Of a stretch of 64,000 nt of DNA, positions 43,359-52,820 are shown piece by piece. The notes under the pieces were generated by a model that was not told the origin of the DNA, did not search any database, and saw nothing but the letters and a program-made list of their open reading frames with translations. The position numbers and the translations under genes are program-made. Every line of letters starts with the position of its first letter. The first letter of the stretch is position 1. The stretch comes from Blastocatellia bacterium (lineage in GTDB: Bacteria > Acidobacteriota > Blastocatellia > Pyrinomonadales > Pyrinomonadaceae): NCBI GenBank assembly GCA_003168335.1, contig PMSM01000010.1:657588-721587 (forward strand). The letters run 5' to 3'.

Positions 43359-44066
43359 ATGTCGCAAGAACCGTTTCAGATCACCGGCAACCACCTGCTC
43401 GCGACTCTACCAAGAGACTCATATGAACGGCTGCGTCCCCACCTCGAACCGATCACTTTTTCTTTGGGTGAAGTAGTTTACGAATCCGGCGGGCACATGC
43501 AGTATGTCTATTTCCCGACGACTTCTCATATCTCTTTGTTGTACACGATGATCGACGGATCGACGGCAGAGATGGGCCTGGTGGGCAATGAGGGAGTGGT
43601 CGGCATCGCGCTGTTTATGGGCGGCGAGACCACTCCCAACCGGGCGATGGTGCAAGGCGGAGGGCTCGCCTACCGGATGAAGGCGAAATCAATGCTCGAT
43701 GAGTTCAACCGAGGTGGCGAGTTCCAGCACTTGCTGCTGCGATATACCCAAGCCTTAATCACCCAGATTTCGCAAACGGCTGTTTGCAATCGTCTCCACT
43801 CAGTGGAGCAGCGACTCTGCCGCTGGCTGTTAATGACTCACGACCGCACAGATTCGGATCGGTTGCAAATGACTCATGAATTCATCTCTCACATGTTAGG
43901 AGTACGACGAGAGGGCGTCACTGTGGCGGCGCATCGGCTGCAAGAGGCGGGCATGATTAGATACGTGCGCGGCCATATCAATATTCTCGACCGCCAGCTG
44001 TTGTTAGCCCATGTCTGCGAATGTTATCAAGTGGTCAAAGCCGAGCATGAACGATTGCTCGGTTGA
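43359..44066 (+). CDS. Crp/Fnr-family transcription regulator, paralogue 1
   Basis: 235 residues. N-terminal cyclic-nucleotide-binding-like beta barrel (LEPITFSLGEVVYESGGHMQYVYFPTTSHISLLYTMIDGSTAEMGLVGNEGVVGIALFMGG) and a C-terminal Crp-type helix-turn-helix (RLQMTHEFISHMLGVRREGVTVAAHRLQEAGMIRYVRGHINILDRQLL). The family member lacks the FNR cysteine cluster and the usual cAMP-binding R-S pair, as in many environmental relatives with unknown ligand. It closely resembles the second copy at 44713. Confidence 0.9.
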   Translation: MSQEPFQITGNHLLATLPRDSYERLRPHLEPITFSLGEVVYESGGHMQYVYFPTTSHISLLYTMIDGSTAEMGLVGNEGVVGIALFMGGETTPNRAMVQGGGLAYRMKAKSMLDEFNRGGEFQHLLLRYTQALITQISQTAVCNRLHSVEQRLCRWLLMTHDRTDSDRLQMTHEFISHMLGVRREGVTVAAHRLQEAGMIRYVRGHINILDRQLLLAHVCECYQVVKAEHERLLG

Positions 44067-44345
44067 AGGTTGTCGAGCGATTAATGTGTGATGACGCACG
44101 GACAGCCGGACCTTTGCGTGTTATATAATTTTGCGAGTTGATTTGAATCACGTCATCTAATCGACATTGGGACCGAGTCTGACCAACAAACTTCTCCTTA
44201 TGCCGTTCGTCGGTTCTAGATTGCGGTTTTCTTAAGGAGACCACCCGATGTCACCACTTTCCAAGCAAACACCACATCTCTAGCGATCTCCATACCCAGG
44301 AATCTGACTGTTTTTCCAGACCTTAAAACGTCGACGGCCAAGGAG

Positions 44346-44582
44346 TGTCAGGGGCGACGCCGGTTTGCCACGCACGACGATTCAACTAACAACTGGTGGG
44401 TCGCTTTGCTGACCTTTGGCGAGGGATGGCACAACAACCATCATGCGTACCCAACCGCAGCGCGTCACGGGCTTGCATGGTACGAGATCGACCTCAATTG
44501 GTGGGGCATTCGCACGCTGCAATTTCTAAGGCTGGCGAGCGGCAGTAAGCTGGTACGCCTCGCCGAAGTTTCCGCGACATAA
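44346..44582 (+). pseudogene. Fatty acid desaturase C-terminal remnant
   Basis: The frame reads [29 protein letters not shown], then [30 protein letters not shown], and stops with TAA at 44580. [12 protein letters not shown] is the third histidine box of acyl-CoA/acyl-lipid delta-9 desaturases. The first two histidine boxes and the membrane segments are missing upstream, so only the last fifth remains. It lies between two Crp/Fnr paralogues, which in other genomes often adjoin desaturase genes. Confidence 0.8.
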
Positions 44583-44712
44583 GCTCGACACATAGCGAAG
44601 CCCTGACCTTCGATCCATCGGCGCCCACGGCCGATACCCGCCCTATGTGTGTTTGCGCACCGATGGCTGACATCCCGGCGTGTTATAGGAATGCACGAGA
44701 GAAGAGACATCG

Positions 44713-45432
44713 ATGCCAAACGCCCCCGCACTTCCCACTCCGCGGCCGAATCGGCTGCTCGCGGCCCTGCCCGCGAAGGAATATCAACGCCTGCTTCCTA
44801 AGTTGGAAAGCGTTACCCTGGCCTTTGCTCAAGTCATCTATAAACCCGGCGATACTATCCGCCATGTTTATTTTCCCAACGATTCCATCGTGTCGCTGCT
44901 CGCCGCTGAGGACCACCACGCCTCGCTCGAAGTAGGCATGATAGGCAATGAAGGCATGACCGGTATCTCTGTCTTTCTGGGAGTGCCCACGTCCCGCACT
45001 CTCGCTCTGGTGCAGGGTGCCGGAGCCGCAGTAAGAATGAACGCGGCGGCGCTGCGAAAGGAAACGGATCATGTTGGTTCATTGCACCGCCTGTTGGGCC
45101 GCTACACACGTTCACTATTGACCCAGATGACGCTGTCATCAGCGTGCAATCGTTTCCACACCCTGAACGCCCGCCTCGCGCGGCGGCTGCTGATGACTCA
45201 AGATCGCATCGGATCAGACGAGTTTCGGCTGACTCAGGAGTTCATGTCGAACATGCTGGGCGTGCGCCGTGAAGGTGTTAATAAAGTCGCCCGCGAACTG
45301 CAAAGGGGAAGACTGATCAGCTATTGTCGGGGTCGTGTGGAAATTCTGAATCGCGCGGGCCTGGAAAGAATCTCGTGCGAGTGTTACCGGATTATCAAAG
45401 AGGACATCGATCGCTCTCTGGGTAAGGGCTAA
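44713..45432 (+). CDS. Crp/Fnr-family transcription regulator, paralogue 2
   Basis: 239 residues, similar throughout to the protein at 43359: LESVTLAFAQVIYKPGDTIRHVYFPNDSIVSLLAAEDHHASLEVGMIGNEGMTGISVFLGV, then SACNRFHTLNARLARRLLMTQDRIGSDEFRLTQEFMSNMLGVRREGVNKVARELQRGRLISYCRGRVEILNRAGLE. The sensory pocket has GNEGMTG as in its partner. AGAGAAGAG precedes the ATG. A duplication with intervening desaturase sequence is the likely history. Confidence 0.9.
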   Translation: MPNAPALPTPRPNRLLAALPAKEYQRLLPKLESVTLAFAQVIYKPGDTIRHVYFPNDSIVSLLAAEDHHASLEVGMIGNEGMTGISVFLGVPTSRTLALVQGAGAAVRMNAAALRKETDHVGSLHRLLGRYTRSLLTQMTLSSACNRFHTLNARLARRLLMTQDRIGSDEFRLTQEFMSNMLGVRREGVNKVARELQRGRLISYCRGRVEILNRAGLERISCECYRIIKEDIDRSLGKG

Positions 45433-45453
45433 CCTGGGGAAGACGATTCCGCG

Positions 45454-46497
45454 CTACTGCAGCTGCTTGGTCCCTTTCAATTCTTTATACATGTCTTCGA
45501 CATTCGGCGTCGCAAAATTCTGAAAGGCGAACTCTTTGTACTTCTCCGGCAGCTTCAGTTGCTGCTTTGCCTGGTCGACTGTCAAACCATCAGCGATTCC
45601 CTGTTTCACTCTCGTTCTGAGATCATCCAGATAATCCCTGAAGTCCTTAATCTCCGAAGGCCCGGCAACATTGCCGTGGCCGGGGATAAACTTCGCCGAC
45701 GGATATTGATTCAGAATTCTATCCAGGGTGGGAATCCAATCGTTCACGGTGGCATCGACCAGGTTAGGCAAAGTGTTTGACCAACCTAAGTCACCGGTAA
45801 ATACAACCTTAGCATCGGGCACATAAGCGAAGACATCGCCGCCGGTGTGGCCAGGCAAAGTCGACAAGACTACTTCGCGCTGGCCCAGATATAAACGCAG
45901 AACTCCTGAACCAAAAGTCACAGTCGGGTTCGTCAGCTTGATTGTCATCATCGCATCGTAACGTCGAACTTGCCGTTCGAATTGCGCCCGTTTCTCCTTC
46001 TGATCTTCAGGAGTTTCGCTCATTTGTTTCGCCGCATCCGCCCGTCGTTTCTGCAAATCCTCTGGCGTTGGCAGAAAACGTTTGTTCTTTGTCGTCTGCC
46101 ACTGCGCGACGTTGTCGTGGGCGATGATGGGCACTCCGCGAGCGACCAGGACCTGGTTACCGCCAGTGTGATCGAGATGGTAATGGCTGTTGACGGCAAA
46201 CTTGATGGGAAGTTTTGTCAGCGCCTGAATTTCGCCGATGAGTTCTTCCATTGCAGCGGGCGTGAAGAACGTGTCAAAGATCAGCACACCTTCATCGCCG
46301 ATGACAAAGCCGGCATTGCCTGAGGCCAAACCTCCCGGCCTGGCGATCGCCGCGTAAACCCCATCCGCGACTTTGACGAGTTGAAAGTCGTCTTCGGCCT
46401 TCGCCACGACCGCAGGCTTACCCTGGCGGGGTTGAGTCACTCCGATGGCCACGACAAAGAAAGTCGCCATCAACATCGCGATAAATCTGATCCTCAT
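45454..46497 (-). CDS. Secreted metallo-beta-lactamase-fold hydrolase
   Basis: 347 residues with signal peptide (MRIRFIAMLMATFFVVAIGVTQ). The zinc motif is SHYHLDHTGG (H-x-H-x-D-H), with further histidines in LPGHTGGDVFAYVP and IPGHGNVAGPSEI and the bridging Asp in FTGDLGW. A helical insert (QKRRADAAKQMSETPEDQKEKRAQFERQ) separates the sites. The C-terminal helix region TVDQAKQQLKLPEKYKEFAFQNF is typical of SoxH/quinoprotein-relay-type MBL proteins. The substrate is unknown. Confidence 0.85.
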   Translation of the reverse strand: MRIRFIAMLMATFFVVAIGVTQPRQGKPAVVAKAEDDFQLVKVADGVYAAIARPGGLASGNAGFVIGDEGVLIFDTFFTPAAMEELIGEIQALTKLPIKFAVNSHYHLDHTGGNQVLVARGVPIIAHDNVAQWQTTKNKRFLPTPEDLQKRRADAAKQMSETPEDQKEKRAQFERQVRRYDAMMTIKLTNPTVTFGSGVLRLYLGQREVVLSTLPGHTGGDVFAYVPDAKVVFTGDLGWSNTLPNLVDATVNDWIPTLDRILNQYPSAKFIPGHGNVAGPSEIKDFRDYLDDLRTRVKQGIADGLTVDQAKQQLKLPEKYKEFAFQNFATPNVEDMYKELKGTKQLQ

Positions 46498-46523
46498 CGG
46501 CCTCCTATCAAACTAATGTCAGG

Positions 46524-47543
46524 CTAAAGCTTTGCCAGGACGGCTTTCCAGGTAATCCACGCATCGTCGCGGGCCTTCTGGTTGGCTTTGTAAGCGGTCA
46601 GTTCTTTCCCGTATTTCTCCGTCGCCACTTTATCCGCGTCGGCATCGCCCTTTGCTGCCGGTGATGGGGGCGGCGGTGCCTCGCCCGCGCGCATAAAGCC
46701 ATGGCCTGCGCCCGCATAGGTGACCGGATCGTATTTCTTGTTTAGTTCTTTCATCGCGTCCGTGGTGGTGGGGACCGTCGCGTCGACGCGCATATCGTTT
46801 TCGCCGTAGAAGCCATAGACGGGCGCGCTGATCTTCGCGAGCGCCGCCTTATCGAGTGCCGGATTAGGCGGGGCAGTCGTGGGGGCCGTCCCGTAGAAAA
46901 CAAACGCCGCTTTCAATGTTGGTCGATTAGTCGCGAACCGAAATGATTGTGATCCACCCCAGCAGAAACCCGCGACTGCAACCTTGCCGTTTGCCGCCGG
47001 AAGCTTTGAAACGTAATCCGCCACCGCATTCAAGTCAGCAGTGATCTGATCGGGCGGAAGTTTCCCGATCGCCTGGCCGACGCCATTGCTCGCAGCTAGT
47101 TCGTCCGTGCCACCACCGTTGGGCGCCATGCCCGAAAGCAAATCGGGCGCGATGGCGATGTAGCCGGCCTCGGCCAACTCATCTGTCAGCGCCTGAACCC
47201 AATCGCTCATCCCAAAAATTTCATGAATGACGACGACCGCCGTGGCCTTCTTCTTCACTTCGGGATAGACAACGAAGCTCTTGACGGTACGATTGCCATA
47301 CTTAACCTCGACCCACTCCTGATGTCGTGGTGACTTCGCTAGACGCGCCCTGGCCCAGTCCTGTCGCTGCTGCGTATTACCCTGCATTGCATCGGACTCC
47401 GAATCCACGTGGTGATGAGCGCTCATCACGTCCTGCGCCGCGACGCCGCCCACACAAACGAGCATCGCCACCATTAACAAAATAATTAGCGTCAAAGGCC
47501 TTCTGTCTGCTGCTTCCTGCTTACTGCTTCCCGGTTTCTTCAT
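46524..47543 (-). CDS. Secreted dienelactone hydrolase-family protein
   Basis: 339 residues from ATG at 47543, preceded by GGAGG at six bases. A signal or membrane anchor (LTLIILLMVAMLVCVGGVAAQ) is followed by the alpha/beta hydrolase: VVVIHEIFGMSDWVQALTDELAEAGYIAIAPDLL, nucleophile Cys in VAGFCWGGSQ, Asp in YGENDMRVD and His in GAGHGFMR, a complete Cys-Asp-His triad. The N-terminal part (SRHQEWVEVKYGNRTVKSFVVYP) is as in DLH-related esterases. It is 27 bases upstream of the metallo-hydrolase and both are exported. Confidence 0.85.
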   Translation of the reverse strand: MKKPGSSKQEAADRRPLTLIILLMVAMLVCVGGVAAQDVMSAHHHVDSESDAMQGNTQQRQDWARARLAKSPRHQEWVEVKYGNRTVKSFVVYPEVKKKATAVVVIHEIFGMSDWVQALTDELAEAGYIAIAPDLLSGMAPNGGGTDELAASNGVGQAIGKLPPDQITADLNAVADYVSKLPAANGKVAVAGFCWGGSQSFRFATNRPTLKAAFVFYGTAPTTAPPNPALDKAALAKISAPVYGFYGENDMRVDATVPTTTDAMKELNKKYDPVTYAGAGHGFMRAGEAPPPPSPAAKGDADADKVATEKYGKELTAYKANQKARDDAWITWKAVLAKL

Positions 47544-47773
47544 CTGTGCCTCCACCAAAAGGAAATCTCGCGCCTGCTCGCGCGTTGCGGTTGTTGGGCT
47601 ACACTAAATATCACAGGGCGAGCCTGCTAGGCGAGCGCAGCGGCAGATCCTGGATTGAGCACGGCGGGCGTCTCCAAAGAAAAGGCGATGCCGCTGAACG
47701 TGATCAGCGACACCGCCTGTGATCGATCATTCGAGCGGCGAAGTACAGCGCCCGAATTTAGTTTATGGGTTCC

Positions 47774-48370
47774 TTACCAGGGAAAGCGACCGTAGTTGCC
47801 GTTGCTTCTACGATTGCCATTGTAGCCGCCGTTGCGCCGGAAGCCTTCGTCATATCCACGAAGGAAACCGTTGCGATAGGCTTGCTCGGACTGATAACCA
47901 CCATAATATCCGCCGGAGTTGCCGTGGCCATTCCGGTAAAAGTGAGATCTTTGCGGATCATAGCTCTGCCGTCGTTGCGCATCGCTTGAGCCAGTGTAGA
48001 GGCCGTCCTGGTAACCCTGATTTATGGCAACCTGATTGGCGTTGCCGTAACCACCATAGCTGCCGTTGCCATAGCCCCCGCCGTTGCGACCGGAGCGATC
48101 GTCGCGACCATAATCACGACTGCGACTGTTGTTCCGGTTAACAGAGTTGTCCCGGTTAACAGAGTTGTCCCGGTTACGATTGTAGTTTTGGTCACGTCGA
48201 CTCCGATCGCGGTCGCGACGATTCTGATTGCTTTGATCCTGACGATCCTGATCACCGTCGGACGGCCGTTGGGCCTGCGTCGCCGCTTTCGAAGCTAGTC
48301 CAATACCGACAAGGAAGGACACTGCCAGCAAGACTCTTCCGATTTTGTTCCTGAGATAGTCTGATTTCAT
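47774..48370 (-). CDS. Secreted disordered protein with YxxGF repeat domain, paralogue A
   Basis: 198 residues from ATG at 48370, preceded by GGAGG. Signal peptide to about residue 32, then a long Asn/Arg/Asp/Gly-rich disordered region (DRSRRDQNYNRNRD, GGGYGNGSYGGYGN) and a conserved end: NQGYQDGLYTGSSDAQRRQSYDPQRSHFYRNGHG, then YRNGFLRGYDEGF. The ending matches paralogue B. Function unknown; exported, structural or ion-binding roles are conceivable. Confidence 0.75.
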   Translation of the reverse strand: MKSDYLRNKIGRVLLAVSFLVGIGLASKAATQAQRPSDGDQDRQDQSNQNRRDRDRSRRDQNYNRNRDNSVNRDNSVNRNNSRSRDYGRDDRSGRNGGGYGNGSYGGYGNANQVAINQGYQDGLYTGSSDAQRRQSYDPQRSHFYRNGHGNSGGYYGGYQSEQAYRNGFLRGYDEGFRRNGGYNGNRRSNGNYGRFPW

Positions 48371-48621
48371 ATCTAACCTCCGCCGAGCCCTTTGGCAATT
48401 GTCATGCCGATTGGATGACATGCTGGGGTCAACGCAACTTGCGAGCTGATTGCATTTCTATTTCTTTCGGAACGGCACGATATCGTGTGCGCACGGTCGG
48501 AAATGGGTTTCCGTGAAGGCCGGGTTGAATGTGAAGATTTAGCTTCCATTAAGGTGGCCGGAAACAACAATGCCGTAACCCCGAGGTCACGGCATTGCGA
48601 GAAGCGAGCTGATTGGCAGGG

Positions 48622-49572
48622 CTAGGGATGGAATGGCCCGCCGCTGAAATGCCTCTGCCAGTTCTGATAGCCTTCCTGGTAGCCCCGCAGAAAACCATCG
48701 CGATAGGCCTGTTGGTAGATATCCCGACTGCCAAAGATCGAACTGTACCCGTAGTGCCCGTTCTGGAAAAAGTGCGAACGTCCGGGATCGTAGCCTAGTC
48801 CGCGGCGCCCATCATTTGCACCGGTGAAAAAGCCGTCTTGATAGCCTCGGTCGTAGGCGCTCGAACTGTAAGCATTGTTGTCATAGTTCCGGGACTCGTA
48901 AACAATCGTTTTGTCGTAGATCGTATAGCGATCTCGGTCGTGATGCTTATCCCCTTTGCGATCACGGTCTTTGTCTTTGTCCTTATCGCGGTCGCGATCC
49001 CTATCGCGATCCCGATCTTTGTCCTTGTTCTTATCCTTGTCCTTATCTCGATCGGTATCACGGTCGCGTCGACCATCCCTGGTTTTGTCAGCATCGCGGT
49101 TTCGAATTACGCCTTCGGACGAACTATCGGCGGGGGCGCGATCTCGACGGTTCGCGCTGCCATCACCGTCGGTGCTGCGTCGGACTTGTCCGGAGCCGTT
49201 ACTGCTATCTGATCTTCGGCTCTCTCCGCCCGTCCGTGCCCCACCATCATCGCGTCTGCTTCGGCTCGAATTGTCGCTACTGCTATCCCTTCGATTGCCG
49301 CCTCCGCTATCGTTGTTCCGACTACTATTGCCGCTGTCATTGCTGCGACTGCTGCTACCGCTGTCGTTGCTTCGACTCGGCTGGCTACTGGGAGCGGGTT
49401 GACTTTGGGGGCTACTCGGAGCGGGTTGACTTGGGGGACTTGGGCTCTCGGTCCTTGGGCTCTCAACCGGCTTTTCCTGTGCGTTTGAAATGGTTGCCGC
49501 CGACGCAACAACCAAAAGTGCCGAGGCCAATGTCAAAACTCCAAGGCTCTTATTTGTGAAGCTGGATTTCAT
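48622..49572 (-). CDS. Secreted disordered protein with YxxGF repeat domain, paralogue B
   Basis: 316 residues. Signal peptide (MKSSFTNKSLGVLTLASALLVVASA), a Ser/Pro/Gln-rich stretch, a Ser/Arg/Asp-rich stretch and an almost pure Asp/Arg/Lys alternation (about 20 DK or DR pairs) before the conserved end DRGYQDGFFTGANDGRRGLGYDPGRSHFFQNGHYGY, then YRDGFLRGYQEGYQ. The end is homologous to that of paralogue A, the middles are unrelated low-complexity tracts. The minus-strand GGAGG is just before the ATG. Confidence 0.75.
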   Translation of the reverse strand: MKSSFTNKSLGVLTLASALLVVASAATISNAQEKPVESPRTESPSPPSQPAPSSPQSQPAPSSQPSRSNDSGSSSRSNDSGNSSRNNDSGGGNRRDSSSDNSSRSRRDDGGARTGGESRRSDSSNGSGQVRRSTDGDGSANRRDRAPADSSSEGVIRNRDADKTRDGRRDRDTDRDKDKDKNKDKDRDRDRDRDRDKDKDKDRDRKGDKHHDRDRYTIYDKTIVYESRNYDNNAYSSSAYDRGYQDGFFTGANDGRRGLGYDPGRSHFFQNGHYGYSSIFGSRDIYQQAYRDGFLRGYQEGYQNWQRHFSGGPFHP

Positions 49573-49727
49573 ACCGTCGCCTCCTTTGTGCGTGGCTCGA
49601 ACAGATAACTTTCTGCCAGCCCCTTGGAAGAGTAAGGGTCTTTAATTGATTGGCCGGATTATAGCGCTAAACAGTCCACGGGGCAAAGCGATTTTGGTGA
49701 AACGTCACGCACCTGTGGATGTTCGGT

Positions 49728-50435
49728 TTAGATTCCTTCAGTCGTCTGCGGCGCCGGGTCCCGATCAAGTATGTTCGTCGTGCGTTCGGTGACACTCGCC
49801 GGGACCTCTCGTGCCGTGGCGACTGTCACCCCCGTCGGATAAGGGCCAGCAACTGATGGTGGATCGATTCTCAAAGGTTTCTGATTGGGAAGTTCCATTT
49901 GCCCGACTAGCTGGGGTCGTATCGACAGCCCCGCGATGATATGACCAACTCCCGAAAGCATGGGAATCAAACCCAGCACCCAAAGCACGTGGACGACCGG
50001 ATTGATCTCAAAAGGAATCCTCGCGATCACATCGGGCGGCAACTTAAGAACCAACGCACTTGCGAGAAAGTAGAGAAAGACCGTTAATCCGCCTCCCCAA
50101 AACAGCTTGATCGTCCCTTTGGTCAGCAGGCGCTCACGCCGCTCTGCCGCGGTTTTCTTCTTTGCTTCCAGCCATGAGGATTTGCGCGGTTTGGGATCGC
50201 TGGCGCTGCGCGCGAGCTCTTTGTTCATTCTTTCCATGGCGCGCGAAACTTCGTGGGTGACCTTCTCGACCTTAAAGTTCTTCACCATCTCTCTAAGCTT
50301 TGAAGGGACACTATCGCTGCGGGCAATCGCCTCGCTGAGCGAGACGGCCTTGCCAATCACTTTGAGGTTGGCGCCGCAAGCCCGGCAATAATGGAGTTCC
50401 GCGGACGATTCAGTGCCACATTGGGGACAGAACAT
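49728..50435 (-). CDS. Zinc-ribbon membrane protein
   Basis: 235 residues. An N-terminal zinc ribbon with CPQCGTESSAELHYCRACG (two CxxC knuckles, residues 3-22) is followed by a helical basic region and two membrane segments (GTIKLFWGGGLTVFLYFLASALVL and VLWVLGLIPMLSGVGHIIAGLSI), then a Pro/Thr-rich tail. Zinc ribbon plus membrane segments is a frequent uncharacterised layout in this phylum. Function unknown. Confidence 0.8.
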   Translation of the reverse strand: MFCPQCGTESSAELHYCRACGANLKVIGKAVSLSEAIARSDSVPSKLREMVKNFKVEKVTHEVSRAMERMNKELARSASDPKPRKSSWLEAKKKTAAERRERLLTKGTIKLFWGGGLTVFLYFLASALVLKLPPDVIARIPFEINPVVHVLWVLGLIPMLSGVGHIIAGLSIRPQLVGQMELPNQKPLRIDPPSVAGPYPTGVTVATAREVPASVTERTTNILDRDPAPQTTEGI

Positions 50436-50660
50436 GCTGGTTCACCGTTACGATTGTATTATCCGGCGATTTTTTGCCGTGAGCAAAGCTAAACTCACTA
50501 CGCTTAGTGGCAGACGGTTGTTCTGAGAAAATGTGGGGCAACGCCCGGCGATAGCCAGCCGGGCATAGCATTGGTCATCGGAGGTGGCTGCGAAGGAATA
50601 TTGGGAGAAGCACAATTCCCGGCGCGGCGATTACCGGGAGTCGCCGCGGCTGGTTAAGTC

Positions 50661-52145
50661 TTAGGCTTCGTTGTAAGCGTCGCTCAACTTGCGAAAGTGA
50701 TAGCCCATCGCGGCCAAACGCAGCGACTCGGCAAAACGGTCACGGTGTTTTGCCAGGGCGTGAACGAAAAACCGCCAGAACTCTTTGCGCTCACGATCCA
50801 GCACACCCAGCTTAAGCGCAATTCGCGCAAATGCCGTGATACTTTGAATGAGGTCGTAGTTCTTTGCGTCGCCAGCACTGTGAGGCGTTCGTTTCAGAGA
50901 ATCGCGTACTCGCTGATAGTACTCACGCGGACTATAGATCGTCTGCATGATGGATTGGTAGCCTGCAATCAGCCGGGAAGGATCCATCTTGGTCACAAAG
51001 TTCAGCGAGCAGTTGGTATTGTTTCCAGAAGCTTCACCCAACAATCTTCCTTCGCGCTCGAGGCGCTTCCAAAGCTGTGTATCCGGAAGCGCATTAAGCA
51101 ATCCAACCATCGCGAGTGGTATCGCGCTCTGGCGAATGAAATCAATTTGGAGTTGAAAGATATCCTCAGGATCGTTATCAAAGCCGACGATGAATCCGGC
51201 CATCACTTCCATCCCGTAGCTCTGTATCTTCTTTACCGAGTCGAGCAGGTTGCCGCGGTTCTGCGTCTTCTGTGCTTCCTTCAGACTCGCTTCGACCGGA
51301 GTCTCTATTCCGAGGAAGACCCGTCCAAAGCCTGCGTCTCTCATGCTATCGAGCAGTTGGTCATCGTCAGCGAGATTGATGCTGGCTTCAGTCAGCAGCG
51401 TAAACGGATAATCGTGCTGCTTCTGCCAATCTGCCAGCTCCGGCATGAGTTGCCGCACGTTCTTCTTGTTACCGATGAAATTATCGTCGACGATGAACAC
51501 GGTGCCCCGCCAGCCCAACTCGTATAAGGCATCCATTTCGGCGAGGATCTGCTGATTGCTCTTGGTTCGCGGGATACGTCCGTAAATTTCAATGATGTCG
51601 CAGAACTCGCAGCTGAAAGGACACCCGCGCGAGTACTGGACCGACATCGCACTGTAACGTTTGAGTTCCGCCAGGTGAAAGTGCGGCAGAGGCGTGGTCG
51701 AAAGCTGCGGTCGTTCGGCAGCTTTATACGACCGCTTGGCCTCGCCTCGGGCCAGGTCTTCGACAAACTGTGGGATGGTGGCCTCAGCTTCGCCGAGGAA
51801 GATATGATCAACCTCCGGCAACTCTTCAATCGTGGTGGTAACGTAAGGGCCACCAAGTACCACGCGCTTCCCTTTCGCCTTGCAGCGCTGCACGACTTGC
51901 TTCAGAGAATCCTTCTGGGCCAGCATCGCCGTAGCCATCACCATATCAGCCCACTCGATGTCGGACGATCGCAGCCGGCGCACATTCAAATCGACCATGC
52001 GTCTTTCCCAGGAGTCGGGCAACAGGGCCGAGACAGTCATTAGCCCGAGCGGGGGAAATGCGCAGCGCTTGCCTTCGAAGGGCAGTGCATGACGGAAACT
52101 CCAATACGTATCGGGGAATTCTGGATTCACTAACAAAACTTTCAT
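50661..52145 (-). CDS. B12-binding radical SAM protein (DUF4070-like)
   Basis: 494 residues. B12-binding domain: [74 protein letters not shown]. The SAM core has CPFSCEFC in [43 protein letters not shown] and [21 protein letters not shown]. The C-terminal part ([36 protein letters not shown]) fits DUF4070. This subfamily acts in lipid or hopanoid-like chemistry in some species; the substrate here is unknown. Confidence 0.9.
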   Translation of the reverse strand: MKVLLVNPEFPDTYWSFRHALPFEGKRCAFPPLGLMTVSALLPDSWERRMVDLNVRRLRSSDIEWADMVMATAMLAQKDSLKQVVQRCKAKGKRVVLGGPYVTTTIEELPEVDHIFLGEAEATIPQFVEDLARGEAKRSYKAAERPQLSTTPLPHFHLAELKRYSAMSVQYSRGCPFSCEFCDIIEIYGRIPRTKSNQQILAEMDALYELGWRGTVFIVDDNFIGNKKNVRQLMPELADWQKQHDYPFTLLTEASINLADDDQLLDSMRDAGFGRVFLGIETPVEASLKEAQKTQNRGNLLDSVKKIQSYGMEVMAGFIVGFDNDPEDIFQLQIDFIRQSAIPLAMVGLLNALPDTQLWKRLEREGRLLGEASGNNTNCSLNFVTKMDPSRLIAGYQSIMQTIYSPREYYQRVRDSLKRTPHSAGDAKNYDLIQSITAFARIALKLGVLDRERKEFWRFFVHALAKHRDRFAESLRLAAMGYHFRKLSDAYNEA

Positions 52146-52300
52146 TACTTCTCCTTTACCGAAACCGCATCAACGACCAAGAAGCCGAGAGATTAGCAAA
52201 CCCGAAAAGGCTCTTGCCACTCGACATGTTGCTGTTCTGACTCAGGCGACACGATTCTTTGGCCACGATCAGCACAAGCCACGATCAGCACAAAGATAGT

Positions 52301-52519
52301 CTACGCCTTCTTCCTTGCCTTCGCTCGGCCCAGCGTCAACACGTCACCCGGCTGACACCCAAGCGCTTTACAAATCCTTTCCAGGGTGTTGAAAGTAATT
52401 CCCTGGGCCTTGTCCTTCTTCAGTCGCCAGAGTGTCGTATGACTTACGCCGGTTTCTTTGGCCAACCAATAGAAGGTCCGCTGATGCTCCTTCAGCAGCT
52501 CGTCGATTCTGATTCTCAT
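52301..52519 (-). CDS. Cro/C1-type (XRE) regulator, paralogue 1
   Basis: 72 residues from the ATG giving MRIRIDELLKEHQRTFYWLAKETGVSHTTLWRLKKDKAQGITFNTLERICKALGCQPGDVLTL, a whole single HTH domain of the YozG/HipB-like Cro type. It is about 60% identical by eye to the protein at 54275, including FYWLAK.TG.SHTTLWRLKK. The transcript is divergent from the STAS gene. A palindrome CTATA-GAA-TATAG lies 64 bases upstream and may be its operator. Confidence 0.85.
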   Translation of the reverse strand: MRIRIDELLKEHQRTFYWLAKETGVSHTTLWRLKKDKAQGITFNTLERICKALGCQPGDVLTLGRAKARKKA

Positions 52520-52528
52520 CATTAGCAA

Positions 52529-52820
52529 TGCCCGGCCTCTCTGCAGCGTACGCGCTATTTATCATAGCTGTTCAGTGTTTGTCTATAGAATATAGTGCAT
52601 TCTTGACATATATGCTGGACTACTATAGCCTTGCTTTCAAATTGAGTCCAGCTAACTCTCTTCTCAGATCTTCTGGAATCATCCAGACCAACTGAAGTCA
52701 ACAGCTTACTGAATTCAGGAACCGTGGTGTCCGCAGAGAGTCGGTCACCGCGATGGGATTGTTCTTGGAAGGAGCCCCTTTTGTGGAGTGCCTTTCCTGG
52801 CGATAGAGACTTGGGAAAGC
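52529..52820. other. Intergenic control region between XRE and STAS genes
   Basis: It is AT-rich near 52560-52640 and holds the perfect palindrome CTATAGAATATAG (52583-52595) and TTGACA at 52613-52618. No RNA gene was seen. Confidence 0.4.
52583..52595. promoter_or_regulatory. Palindromic operator candidate
   Basis: CTATA-GAA-TATAG, a 5-3-5 inverted repeat in an AT-rich patch between the divergent XRE and STAS genes. It overlaps a TATATT/TATAG -10-like sequence on the minus strand, so binding would repress the XRE gene. Confidence 0.4.

Noticed and set aside
48838-49402. Long plus-strand frames opposite the charged secreted protein
   Set aside because: They are products of the antisense of a low-complexity gene (Ser/Arg/Leu or Ile/Val runs) and lack start signals.
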